IMG/VR virus record: IMGVR_UViG_3300034071_001431
Span: 50,035-114,034 of that record
Length of the DNA stretch: 64,000 nucleotides
Direction: 5' to 3' (one strand)
Source: a virus
The position numbers and the translations under genes are program-made. Positions 7,284 through 13,335 of the stretch are shown in pieces. The notes under the pieces are model-generated. The model had not been told where the DNA came from. It did not search any database and saw only the letters and a program-made list of their open reading frames with translations. The first letter of the stretch is position 1; each line of letters starts with the position of its first letter.

Positions 7284-7373
7284 TGGCGGAGAGTCAGGGA
7301 GTCGAACCCTGTCAACCGTATAAAGGGTTGTACACCTTAGCAGGGTGGTGCCTTACCGTCCGGCCCACTCTCC
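7284..7373 (-). tRNA. tRNA-Ser(GCT)
   Basis: Class II tRNA, 90 bases with a long variable arm; anticodon loop CTGCTAA; encoded CCA. Confidence 0.9.
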
Positions 7374-7383
7374 AAATGCTATA

Positions 7384-7794
7384 TTACATTGTTACTTTAG
7401 GTTTTGCTTGTTTTTTATTATTTTTAAGTATGCCATATACAGCACCGCATAACCATTGCCCTTGTGCATCATACATCTTGTCACCGCTAATGTCCCAAAA
7501 GTATGTATTGGATTCACCGCTTGGATAAGCATTAATTAATGTGCCACGTTGCTTTAATAAGCATTCTTCAACATCAATAGCAGATACAAATACAAGGTCG
7601 GTGTTTACATATTGCATATTGACAAATATACCTGTACTTTTTTTAGTACCTTTTTTGTATTCTTTAACCTTTACTGATTCAACATCAGCAATTAAACGTA
7701 CTCCATCACCCGAATCAGTTACCACTGCCCAATTTTCAGCGTGTGCTGTGATTGTAAACAAAAGTGCTAACGATAATACTACAGTGCGTAACAT
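7384..7794 (-). CDS. Secreted protein, surface-adhesin E-like
   Basis: 136 residues. Residues 1-19 are a Sec signal peptide (MLRTVV..., hydrophobic core, ITAHA cleavage site). The mature part opens WAVVTDSGDGVRLIADVESVKV and continues with alternating strands, with two Cys (near 78 and 116) that could form a disulfide in the periplasm; this resembles the small surface-adhesin protein E family of proteobacteria. AAGGAA precedes the ATG. It lies between two tRNA-Ser genes, 10 bases from one, so it shares the tRNA transcript. Function unknown; periplasmic location is the firm part. Confidence 0.65.
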   Translation of the reverse strand: MLRTVVLSLALLFTITAHAENWAVVTDSGDGVRLIADVESVKVKEYKKGTKKSTGIFVNMQYVNTDLVFVSAIDVEECLLKQRGTLINAYPSGESNTYFWDISGDKMYDAQGQWLCGAVYGILKNNKKQAKPKVTM

Positions 7795-7812
7795 ATTATT
7801 CCTTAATAAAAT

Positions 7813-7902
7813 TGGCGGAAGCGGTGAGATTCGAACTCACGGAGCATTTCTGCTCGGCAGTTTTCAAGACTGCAGCCATAAACCAGACTCGACCACACTT
7901 CC
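7813..7902 (-). tRNA. tRNA-Ser(TGA)
   Basis: Class II tRNA with long variable arm; anticodon stem GCAGT/ACTGC, loop CTTGAAA; encoded CCA. Confidence 0.92.
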
Positions 7903-7913
7903 ATTTAAAATTT

Positions 7914-7943
7914 ATTATAGCAAGTCACCGCCTTATTCGTCAA
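7914..7943 (-). promoter_or_regulatory. Sigma-70-like promoter inside the tRNA cluster
   Basis: Minus strand TTGACG-18-TATAAT, 12 bases before tRNA-Ser(TGA). One mismatch in the -35. Confidence 0.6.
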
Positions 7944-8047
7944 CCGAAGTTGTGATCTTTTCCTTGCCTGACAGCTTTTTCAACTAGGGTTTTTCAATAC
8001 TACCTGGATGCTGTTTACCCCAAACACGTAGCGGTACAAAGATTCTT

Positions 8048-8123
8048 TGGTGCATCGAGAAGGTAACGATCCTTCCGCCTATCGCTTATCAAGCGAGTGC
8101 TCTACCTCTGAGCTACCGATGCA
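8048..8123 (-). tRNA. tRNA-Ile(GAT) with unusual T-loop
   Basis: Acceptor TGCATCG/CGATGCA and anticodon loop TTGATAA are regular, CCA encoded. The T-loop is ATCGTTA instead of TTCRANY: T54 is A and A58 is T, a swap that could keep a 54-58 pair. Confidence 0.88.
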
Positions 8124-8271
8124 TATAAAAGGTTTTTGAGCGCCTAGCTATCTGTACCGGACAGCCTTGCTAGATTGTCTCGAATCGGAGAGATCAACAT
8201 ATTTCGCGCAATTCCATAATCCATTGATGCGGACGCTACTTAGGACTCAATCCAACCGTCTATCTCAAAAC

Positions 8272-8346
8272 TGGCTCCGAAGGGTGGGATCGAACCACCG
8301 ACCAAAAGATTAACAGTCTTCTGCGCTACCGCTACGCTACTTCGGA
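8272..8346 (-). tRNA. tRNA-Asn(GTT)
   Basis: Acceptor TCCGAAG/CTTCGGA, anticodon loop CTGTTAA, T-loop TTCGATC, encoded CCA. Confidence 0.92.
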
Positions 8347-8353
8347 ATTGACT

Positions 8354-8430
8354 TGGTGGAAGATAAAGGGATCGAACCTTTGACCTTGGCCTTGTAAGGG
8401 CCCTGCTCGTACCAGCTGAGCTAATCTTCC
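8354..8430 (-). tRNA. tRNA-Val(TAC)
   Basis: Acceptor GGAAGAT/ATCTTCC, anticodon loop CTTACAA, T-loop TTCGATC, encoded CCA. Confidence 0.92.
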
Positions 8431-8437
8431 TATAATA

Positions 8438-8513
8438 TGGTGGAGGTGACAAGGATCGAACTTGCTACATCCTGCTTGCAAAGCAGGCGCTCTCCCAAAT
8501 GAGCTACACCCCC
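8438..8513 (-). tRNA. tRNA-Ala(TGC)
   Basis: Acceptor GGGGGTG/CACCTCC (one G-T), anticodon loop TTTGCAA, T-loop TTCGATC, encoded CCA. Confidence 0.92.
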
Positions 8514-8810
8514 GTATTTCTTTTCTATAATATATAATGTTCATCTACTTTGTTAGTAGTGGACTGTACCGCGCAGTCACTTTCTATAATGTTACACGAT
8601 AGTAATAAGTGTTTTGCTACTTCGCACTACCAAAGCCCAAAACTGAGTAGTTACCCTGTCCAACTGTTTCCTTATGGGTGCAACAGTAAATAACCTACGC
8701 ATTTCTCAAGTCGCTCACGTAATAAGCCTTGCAGTAGAGCGTATGCACTGTGCTAGTATGGTCATTAGCAATATACCCACTTTGATAAAGTAAAAGTGTA
8801 ACCTGGTGTT
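8514..8810. other. Unassigned spacer in tRNA cluster
   Basis: About 300 bases without a supportable ORF or tRNA. Small hairpins are visible (for example CTACT-TTGTT-AGTAG near 8547) but no known RNA family was recognised. Confidence 0.4.
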
Positions 8811-8884
8811 TGGAGCGGGATATCAGAATCGAACTGATGACAGAAGTTTGGAAAACTCCAGTTTTGCCATTAAACTAATCCCGC
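8811..8884 (-). tRNA. tRNA-Gly(TCC)
   Basis: Acceptor GCGGGAT/ATCCCGC, anticodon loop TTCCAAA, T-loop TTCGATT, encoded CCA. Confidence 0.92.
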
Positions 8885-8888
8885 ATGT

Positions 8889-8973
8889 TGGTGCGAATGG
8901 TCGGACTTGAACCGACATGCCCTGCGGCGAGGGATTTTAAGTCCCTTGTGTATACCAATTTCACCACACTCGC
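8889..8973 (-). tRNA. tRNA-Leu(TAA)
   Basis: Class II tRNA with variable arm, anticodon stem AGGGA/TCCCT, loop CTTAAAA, T-loop TTCAAGT, encoded CCA. Confidence 0.92.
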
Positions 8974-8981
8974 TTTACTAC

Positions 8982-9066
8982 TGGTGCGGCTGGTCAGACT
9001 CGAACTGACACGTCTTTCGACACGAGCTTCTAAGACTCGCATGGCTACCAATTACATCACAACCGC
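8982..9066 (-). tRNA. tRNA-Leu(TAG)
   Basis: Class II tRNA, anticodon stem CGAGT/GCTCG, loop CTTAGAA, encoded CCA. Its 5' 15 bases overlap the end of the HNH gene. Confidence 0.92.
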
Positions 9067-9504
9067 TTTTTTCTTTCTGCCACCCTTACGATTAAGAGCA
9101 ATTTTTCTTTTGTGCTCTTCAGTTAGGGTCTTACCTTTATTTGCTTTGCCGCCAGCAGATTTATTACCTTTAGCGTTTAATCTACAAGCTTCTTCGTAAC
9201 CATATTTGGCAACTGTTCTGTCCCAAATTGAATTGCCAGGGCCTTGATCTAATCTATTTTCTTGTGCTGTACCCCAATATAAATGATTAGGATTACTACA
9301 CTTTTCGTTATTACAAGCATGACAGATATGTATCTTGTGCCCGCTCGGAATAGTTGTGTTTAGTATATGAGCCATTAAACCTTTACAATAACTAGACAAT
9401 CCACCTTTTATAGGTCCGCCTCGTTCTATACAGGGTTCTGTTAAAACTAAGTGCTGCTGTCTTGCTTCTTTAGGCTGTGTAATGTATTCTTCTATTAATA
9501 ACAT
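9052..9504 (-). CDS. HNH homing endonuclease
   Basis: 150 residues. Zinc/HNH core: H-I-C-H-A-C-N-N-E-K-C-x-N-P-x-H-L-x-x-G-T-x-x-E-N at about 56-82, as in free-standing phage HNH nucleases. A basic C-terminal tail (GGKANKGKTLTEEHKRKIALNRKGGRKKK) resembles a NUMOD-type DNA-binding motif. AGGAG lies upstream of the ATG. The last 15 bases are inside tRNA-Leu(TAG), and 50 bases upstream lies a 5' fragment of another tRNA-Leu, so the gene sits between leucine tRNA sequences, a classical insertion context for homing nucleases. Confidence 0.8.
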   Translation of the reverse strand: MLLIEEYITQPKEARQQHLVLTEPCIERGGPIKGGLSSYCKGLMAHILNTTIPSGHKIHICHACNNEKCSNPNHLYWGTAQENRLDQGPGNSIWDRTVAKYGYEEACRLNAKGNKSAGGKANKGKTLTEEHKRKIALNRKGGRKKKAVVM

Positions 9505-9556
9505 TTCGTATCTCCTTATGTTTATTTAGCTAAACACAGTGAAAAACGTTAATTAA

Positions 9557-9583
9557 TGTGTATACCAATTCCACCAAAGAGGC
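9557..9583 (-). pseudogene. tRNA-Leu 5' fragment
   Basis: On the minus strand GGTGGAATTGGTATACACA matches the D-arm region of tRNA-Leu(TAA) (GGTGAAATTGGTATACACA) with one difference, but no anticodon arm or 3' half follows. Remnant of a third leucine tRNA disrupted next to the HNH gene. Confidence 0.65.
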
Positions 9584-9596
9584 ATTATTGTATTTT

Positions 9597-9672
<76 letters not shown>

Positions 9673-9681
9673 GATAAGATT

Positions 9682-9849
9682 TTATTTAACTAAGCGTGAT
9701 TCCAATATAGCAATCCTGTTACGGAGTTTTGCTTTATCTTTACCTTTGCTAGCTTTATCCAACAATGTATTTAGTTGGGTTAAATTCAAGGGACCTAATT
9801 TAGGTTTGCCTGTGCGTGTTTTCATTGAATCTGCTTTTTTAATTGCCAT
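9682..9849 (-). CDS. Small basic protein, 55 aa
   Basis: Unrecognised Lys/Arg-rich protein (MAIKKADSMKTRTGKPKLGP...; C-terminal helix KAKLRNRIAILESRLVK). The frame is open further upstream through tRNA-fMet, but the ATG at 9849 is preceded by AGGGGAA and avoids the tRNA, so it is chosen. It lies between tRNA-Thr and tRNA-fMet; nucleic-acid binding is plausible from charge only. Confidence 0.6.
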   Translation of the reverse strand: MAIKKADSMKTRTGKPKLGPLNLTQLNTLLDKASKGKDKAKLRNRIAILESRLVK

Positions 9850-9867
9850 GTTATTCCCCTGTGTATT

Positions 9868-9942
9868 TGGTTGCGGAGGACGGATTCGAACCGCCGATCT
9901 AAAGGTTATGAGCCTTCCGGGTTGCCACTTCCCCACCCCGCG
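9868..9942 (-). tRNA. Initiator tRNA-fMet(CAT)
   Basis: Acceptor CGCGGGG/CTCCGCA has an unpaired C1-A72, the hallmark of bacterial initiators. Anticodon loop CTCATAA; T-loop TTCGAAT; encoded CCA. The anticodon stem has only two of the three usual G-C pairs next to the loop. Confidence 0.85.
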
Positions 9943-10348
9943 ATAAAAGTTCTGCGGCCAGTACAGGCCTGTTATCATGTGCAGAATCATGGCTAATTTC
10001 AAAGATGGAGTTTCACCATAGGCATTAACTACCCTTCGGACGGTTTGCTATTCTCTCCTAACCTCGAATACATAATGTAATAGCTTTCTTCCATGTACTT
10101 ATTTGTTACTATCTATACAGTGTAGCAGTTTTGATATGTGTTGTCAACTACTACTACTTAAATTAAATGCTCTGACGGGTGTGCGCGGTAGACTCCAGCA
10201 TCACTTAATGGACTACATGCCTTTCGCCGCTGGCCACACCCCGCTCTCGGATTGCCACCGCTAGTTTGGTAAGACTAGAACCACCCTTGGCTATCACACC
10301 ACTTCTCATCGTGCGGGTCACAATATCCATTGATTAGATGGAACGTCC
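9943..10348. other. Structured spacer of unknown function
   Basis: About 400 bases without a supportable ORF or tRNA, containing a promoter at 10119-10147. The part 10155-10345 is GC-richer than coding DNA here and has short complementary blocks, so a non-coding RNA is possible. I recognised no known family. Confidence 0.35.
10119..10147 (-). promoter_or_regulatory. Sigma-70 promoter inside the tRNA cluster
   Basis: Minus strand TTGACA-17-TACACT. It would transcribe fMet, Thr and the downstream half of the cluster. Confidence 0.65.
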
Positions 10349-10422
10349 TGGCTCCGGTGGAGGGAATCGAACCCCCACTAGTGGTTTTGGAGACCACCGC
10401 ACTGCCATTATACTACACCGGA
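10349..10422 (-). tRNA. tRNA-Trp(CCA)
   Basis: Acceptor TCCGGTG/CACCGGA, anticodon stem GTGGT/ACCAC, loop CTCCAAA, encoded CCA. Confidence 0.92.
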
Positions 10423-10436
10423 ATATACTTAAAACT

Positions 10437-10514
10437 TGGCGACACTTACGGAATTCGAATCCGTGATCTCTACCGTGACAGGGTAGCGCATTAAGCCAGC
10501 TATGCTAAAGTGCC
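10437..10514 (-). tRNA. tRNA-Asp(GTC)
   Basis: Anticodon stem CTACC/GGTAG, loop CTGTCAC, T-loop TTCGAAT, encoded CCA. Confidence 0.92.
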
Positions 10515-10572
10515 AAAGAACTTCCGAGCCGACTGCAAGCAGTATTCTACGGACGGAAGCCATATTAAAAGT

Positions 10573-10647
10573 TGGGTTGACTAACCGGGTTCGAACCGGT
10601 GATGAAGGAATCACAATCCTTAGTATTACCACTATACTATAGTCAAC
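10573..10647 (-). tRNA. tRNA-His(GTG)
   Basis: Anticodon loop TTGTGAT, encoded CCA, and the extra G at -1 paired with C73 that identifies tRNA-His is encoded. Confidence 0.92.
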
Positions 10648-10652
10648 ATTGA

Positions 10653-10734
10653 AACCATACAGAAACACACTGTGGGCGTTGCTATGCAGCATACTAAATC
10701 TAGTCTAGTTGCGAACAATGTGTTTTCTTATGGT
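10653..10734 (-). repeat. Imperfect inverted repeat between tRNA-Lys and tRNA-His
   Basis: Arms ACCATACAGAAACACACT (from 10653) and AATGTGTTTTCTTATGGT (10717-10734) pair at about 15 of 18 positions. The arm next to tRNA-Lys includes its CCA trailer. Confidence 0.65.
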
Positions 10735-10809
10735 GGTAGGAGAGATGGGGTACGATCCCACAACCTCGAAATTAAAAGTTTCTTGCTCTGCCAGTTGAGC
10801 TACTCTCCC
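10734..10809 (-). tRNA. tRNA-Lys(TTT) with unusual T-loop
   Basis: Anticodon loop CTTTTAA, acceptor GGGAGAG/CTCTCCT. The T-loop is ATCGTAC: A at 54 and T at 58, the same swap as in tRNA-Ile(GAT). The encoded CCA is followed at once by a second CCA (CCACCA). Confidence 0.88.
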
Positions 10810-10921
10810 ATATATGTATAAAGATGTTTAACGTGCCTATCCTTAATCATACATGGGATTAAAGACGACACTAAAGTTTACCTCGCTTCATGTGTTGCTC
10901 CTATTAAATTTACTACAAAAC

Positions 10922-11007
10922 TGGTGGGCAAGGATGGAATCGAACCAACTCAACCAGGGGTAACAGATTTACAGTCTGCTGCGCCTCTCCAACTGCGCCG
11001 CTTGCCC
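10922..11007 (-). tRNA. tRNA-Tyr(GTA)
   Basis: Class II tRNA; acceptor GGGCAAG/CTTGCCC, anticodon loop CTGTAAA, variable arm, encoded CCA. Confidence 0.92.
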
Positions 11008-11013
11008 ATTGTA

Positions 11014-11102
11014 ATACCATATTGAAGCATACTATAATTCTAAGTTTAACGGCCAGAGTTAACTTGGCATTAGAAACGGTACAATATGCTTCAATATGGT
11101 AT
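11014..11102 (-). repeat. Perfect 18-bp inverted repeat between tRNA-Glu and tRNA-Tyr
   Basis: Arms 11014-11031 and 11085-11102 are exact reverse complements (ATACCATATTGAAGCATA). The right arm includes the 3' TACCA end of tRNA-Glu, so the hairpin would pair with the unprocessed tRNA end. Confidence 0.85.
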
Positions 11103-11172
11103 CGCGTAGCGGAATCGAACCGCTCCTAGTTGGATGAAAACCAACTGTTCTAACCGATAAACTAACGCGATA
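11097..11172 (-). tRNA. tRNA-Glu(TTC)
   Basis: Acceptor TATCGCG/CGCGATA, anticodon stem GTTGG/CCAAC, loop TTTTCAT, encoded CCA. Confidence 0.92.
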
Positions 11173-11222
11173 TTGTAAAACTATAAATTGTTAAAGAGCG
11201 TATTACTTAACTTCAAGTAGCT

Positions 11223-11250
11223 ATTATACACTCTTTAATTTATTTGTCAA
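11223..11250 (-). promoter_or_regulatory. Sigma-70 promoter for the tRNA cluster
   Basis: Minus strand TTGACA-16-TATAAT, about 50 bases before tRNA-Glu. Confidence 0.75.
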
Positions 11251-11253
11251 TCT

Positions 11254-11316
11254 TTATTTTTGTCTTGCGTAAGATGGAAAGCCGAAGCCTCCAACATCAG
11301 TATCATGTTCGTTCAT
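11254..11316 (-). CDS. Possible 20-aa peptide
   Basis: MNEHDTDVGGFGFPSYARQK with a strong AAAGGAG site. Too short to be sure; could be a leader peptide or chance. Confidence 0.35.
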   Translation of the reverse strand: MNEHDTDVGGFGFPSYARQK

Positions 11317-11644
11317 GATCGTTTCTCCTTTAGCATTTTATCCGCCTGCAATTAAGTATAAATCAGCGGTTATAACTTTAATTCCTGTAAGTACTACAGG
11401 GCGGGATAGTTATGTTTCCCTACTGCGCTCTAGATTGGGGGCTTCCTTGGATACTACGCCAGTACGCTATCCTCGTTCTCGTAGGGATTAAACCCCTTCC
11501 TGCCACACCTCAGTCCACAGGACTATACTTGCCTGTGTTCAAGTTAAATTGTTCCGCAAGCTCCATTGTACGCTTCCCTATCCTAAGCCGGACACAGGCG
11601 TCTTGCGCTTCTAATGAGGTCGCAACCCTCTCTAGGCGGTTTTC
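11317..11644 (-). other. Structured non-coding RNA candidate
   Basis: About 330 bases, GC-richer than the coding DNA nearby, with no supportable ORF. Contains several exact hairpins: CCTGTA-AGTAC-TACAGG near 11383-11400, AGTCC-ACA-GGACT near 11512-11525, and a CCG/CGG-closed stem near 11341-11368. Lies between tRNA-Pro and the 20-aa ORF. It does not show the conserved blocks of tmRNA or RNase P RNA that I know. Confidence 0.4.
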
Positions 11645-11722
11645 TGGTCTCTCGTGTAGGATTCGAACCTACGTTCTTCTTGCTCCCAAAGCAAGTGCCA
11701 TACCAGACTAGGCGAACGAGAG
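11645..11722 (-). tRNA. tRNA-Pro(TGG)
   Basis: Acceptor CTCTCGT/ACGAGAG, anticodon stem CTTGC/GCAAG, loop TTTGGGA, T-loop TTCGAAT, encoded CCA. First tRNA of the cluster in transcription order. Confidence 0.92.
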
Positions 11723-11726
11723 TTAA

Positions 11727-11746
11727 ACGCACTCATATGAATGCGT
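11727..11746. repeat. Near-palindrome
   Basis: ACGCACTCATATGAATGCGT, a 20-base almost complete palindrome just upstream of tRNA-Pro. Confidence 0.5.
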
Positions 11747-11828
11747 ATAATAAAGTACACTAATTGCTCTCTTAAGACATAATCCACATTGCGTGGGACC
11801 TAGTTGCCGATTAATGTACTTTATTATA
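11746..11828 (-). repeat. 19-bp inverted repeat upstream of tRNA-Pro
   Basis: Arms 11746-11764 and 11810-11828 pair at every position with one G-U wobble in the minus-strand RNA (TATAATAAAGTACATTAAT). Loop of about 45 bases. Confidence 0.75.
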
Positions 11829-11932
11829 ACAAGTATTTTCTGTTCACAAAAGAACATGCCATCCACTTGTCCGCCCATTTGCCTTTTTAACGTGTGTGCC
11901 GCGATCTCGTTTCGCATAACACGTACTGCTTA

Positions 11933-12061
11933 CTACTTAGAAAGTTTCTTTAAAAGATTAACATTTTCTGTTAATAGTTGGGTTACCCTTTCTAATTTTT
12001 GTTCTAATACCACTATCCTTTGTTCTGGAGTCGGCTTTTGAACAGTTTCTTTTTTATCCAT
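11933..12061 (-). CDS. Small coiled-coil protein, 42 aa
   Basis: MDKKETVQKPTPEQRIVVLE followed by heptad-like EQKLERVTQLLTENVNLLKK, a short predicted coiled coil. AAGGAG lies 7 bases before the ATG. Unrecognised. Follows a terminator, so it may depend on readthrough or an unseen promoter. Confidence 0.5.
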   Translation of the reverse strand: MDKKETVQKPTPEQRIVVLEQKLERVTQLLTENVNLLKKLSK

Positions 12062-12078
12062 CTCCGGCTCCTTAAAAG

Positions 12079-12112
12079 CAAAAAACCCTAGTCTTTCGAG
12101 CTAGGGTTTAAG
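12079..12112 (-). terminator. Rho-independent terminator
   Basis: Minus strand AAACCCTAG-loop-CTAGGGTTT followed by T-run, after the 41-aa ORF. Confidence 0.8.
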
Positions 12113-12143
12113 TAAAAATTCATTTCTGATATAAAAATAAACG

Positions 12144-12269
12144 TTAACTTAAACCCTCATTATGCGGTGTGCGATCATTACTGCCTAATGTCTCAATCGC
12201 TGACCAATAAGACATCGTGGCAAGTATCTGCACTGGTGATTTCTTAAATTGATTACACGTTTTAAACAT
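12144..12269 (-). CDS. Small protein, 41 aa
   Basis: Begins MFKTCNQFKKSPVQI, ends NEGLS. AGGAAG precedes the ATG; consensus promoter at 12311-12339 and terminator at 12079-12112 frame it as a single-gene unit, which supports expression. Unrecognised. Confidence 0.5.
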   Translation of the reverse strand: MFKTCNQFKKSPVQILATMSYWSAIETLGSNDRTPHNEGLS

Positions 12270-12310
12270 TTTGCTTTCGCTTCCTTTAATTAATTTCTTA
12301 TTAAGCTGCT

Positions 12311-12339
12311 ATTATATATTCTATTTATACTCTTGTCAA
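12311..12339 (-). promoter_or_regulatory. Consensus sigma-70 promoter
   Basis: Minus strand TTGACA-17-TATAAT upstream of the 41-aa ORF. Confidence 0.8.
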
Positions 12340-12363
12340 GTACTTTATCTATTTATTTATCAT

Positions 12364-13098
12364 TTATTTTTGAACCGGTGTTATATCCGGTGATTTTTTG
12401 AATCTTTGTCTAGTTTTACCGTGCATTGTATAAACACTATTGTCCGGTACATCATCTAATACCAAACTACCAATGTATACTATAGCATTATTACCTACAG
12501 TGAGCAAGTCTTTTTTTCTACTCGGTATTAATGTACTTCTAACTCCAATGCGAACATTGTTGCCAACTTTAACATGTGCTAAAATACTTGCGGCGCCGAT
12601 AATACTATTGCGCCCTACAGTTGTATCAACTAATCTTGTGTCCCAATCAATTACACTGTAATCACCTATTACTACATCTGATCCGATACTAGCATTAGAC
12701 AAAATCATAATACCTTTGCCCAATGTTAAATTACGTTTACTATGAAACCAATGCACATCTTTTGATATTAAGTTTACTACTGTTACACCTGCCTTGTCGA
12801 GTAACTCTAACCGTTGACGTCTAAGTGTATCTGCATCAAATTCTTGCCCTAGTGCTTGTTTACCATCCCACCAGTTTGCCGGAAAGAAATTGTATTTTGC
12901 CCATTTATTGTTAGGTACAAGTAATTCTTCTTCTGACCCTATTACAGGAATACCGCAAATCTCAGTGGTATTACCCCAATAGTGCTTATCTAGTATTCCG
13001 ATAATTTTATATCCGCTATGTTTAGCAGTTTCTATTATATCGGCTAGGTTTTGTCTACTACCAACCAATACTAATTTCTTTTTAAACAAGTTAAACAT
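12364..13098 (-). CDS. NeuD/PglD-like acyltransferase
   Basis: 244 residues. N-terminal Rossmann-like sugar-binding part (KLVLVGSRQNLADIIETAKHSGYKIIGILD) followed by a left-handed beta-helix of hexapeptide repeats from about 120 to 215 (for example LGKGIMILSNASIGSDVVIGDYSVI, VKVGNNVRIGVRSTLIP). This is the layout of O- or N-acetyltransferases that modify sialic-acid-like or amino sugars on surface polysaccharides. Overlaps the upstream 64-aa gene by 8 bases. Acceptor sugar cannot be told. Part of the carbohydrate cassette extending to 20.5 kb. Confidence 0.75.
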   Translation of the reverse strand: MFNLFKKKLVLVGSRQNLADIIETAKHSGYKIIGILDKHYWGNTTEICGIPVIGSEEELLVPNNKWAKYNFFPANWWDGKQALGQEFDADTLRRQRLELLDKAGVTVVNLISKDVHWFHSKRNLTLGKGIMILSNASIGSDVVIGDYSVIDWDTRLVDTTVGRNSIIGAASILAHVKVGNNVRIGVRSTLIPSRKKDLLTVGNNAIVYIGSLVLDDVPDNSVYTMHGKTRQRFKKSPDITPVQK

Positions 13099-13285
13099 CG
13101 TTGATTACATCAATTCCTGCTGTATCACCTAATTCACTTACTGCTTCTACTGCGGCTTTTTTCTTTGGTGCGCCCCAGAAGTTAGTTGTTGCTGTTTCGC
13201 TTTGTACACCGCGGGCAATTTGTTTGATTTCCCCACCTGTAGCTAAGAACTCTTGCATTGCTTGTTGGTATTCTTCGTTTGTCAT
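13091..13285 (-). CDS. Hypothetical protein, 64 aa
   Basis: Unrecognised. Contains Y-x-x-A-M-x-x-F-x-x-x-G-G-x-I-K-Q-I near 6-23, which resembles a segment of the 536-aa protein at 29692-31302 (Y-D-G-A-M-S-D-F-K-K-K-G-G-Q-V-K-Q-L). GGAAC is upstream of the start; promoter at 13307-13335. Confidence 0.6.
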   Translation of the reverse strand: MTNEEYQQAMQEFLATGGEIKQIARGVQSETATTNFWGAPKKKAAVEAVSELGDTAGIDVINDV

Positions 13286-13306
13286 ATTGTTCCTTAAGTT
13301 TTAATT

Positions 13307-13335
13307 AGTATAGCAAATTAATTGTCAGCCGTCAA
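13307..13335 (-). promoter_or_regulatory. Sigma-70 promoter
   Basis: Minus strand TTGACG-17-TATACT; overlaps the 3' end of the SGNH gene and drives the 64-aa and acyltransferase genes. Confidence 0.65.

Noticed and set aside
8240-8544. Minus-strand ORFs covering tRNA-Asn, Val and Ala
   Set aside because: They are chance frames through tRNA genes.
10429-10692. 87-codon ORF across tRNA-Asp and tRNA-His
   Set aside because: Covers two good tRNAs; chance frame.
11317-11644. Group I intron, RNase P RNA or tmRNA in the structured spacer
   Set aside because: AAGTATAGTCC recalls a group I S element, but P, Q and R elements, split exons and the tmRNA/RNase P signatures were not found.
11412-11711. 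Plus-strand 99-codon ORF
   Set aside because: Runs into tRNA-Pro antisense and the structured spacer; no ribosome site.
11723-11917. 64-codon minus-strand ORF near tRNA-Pro
   Set aside because: No ribosome site, no motif, and it covers the 19-bp inverted repeat and the palindrome.
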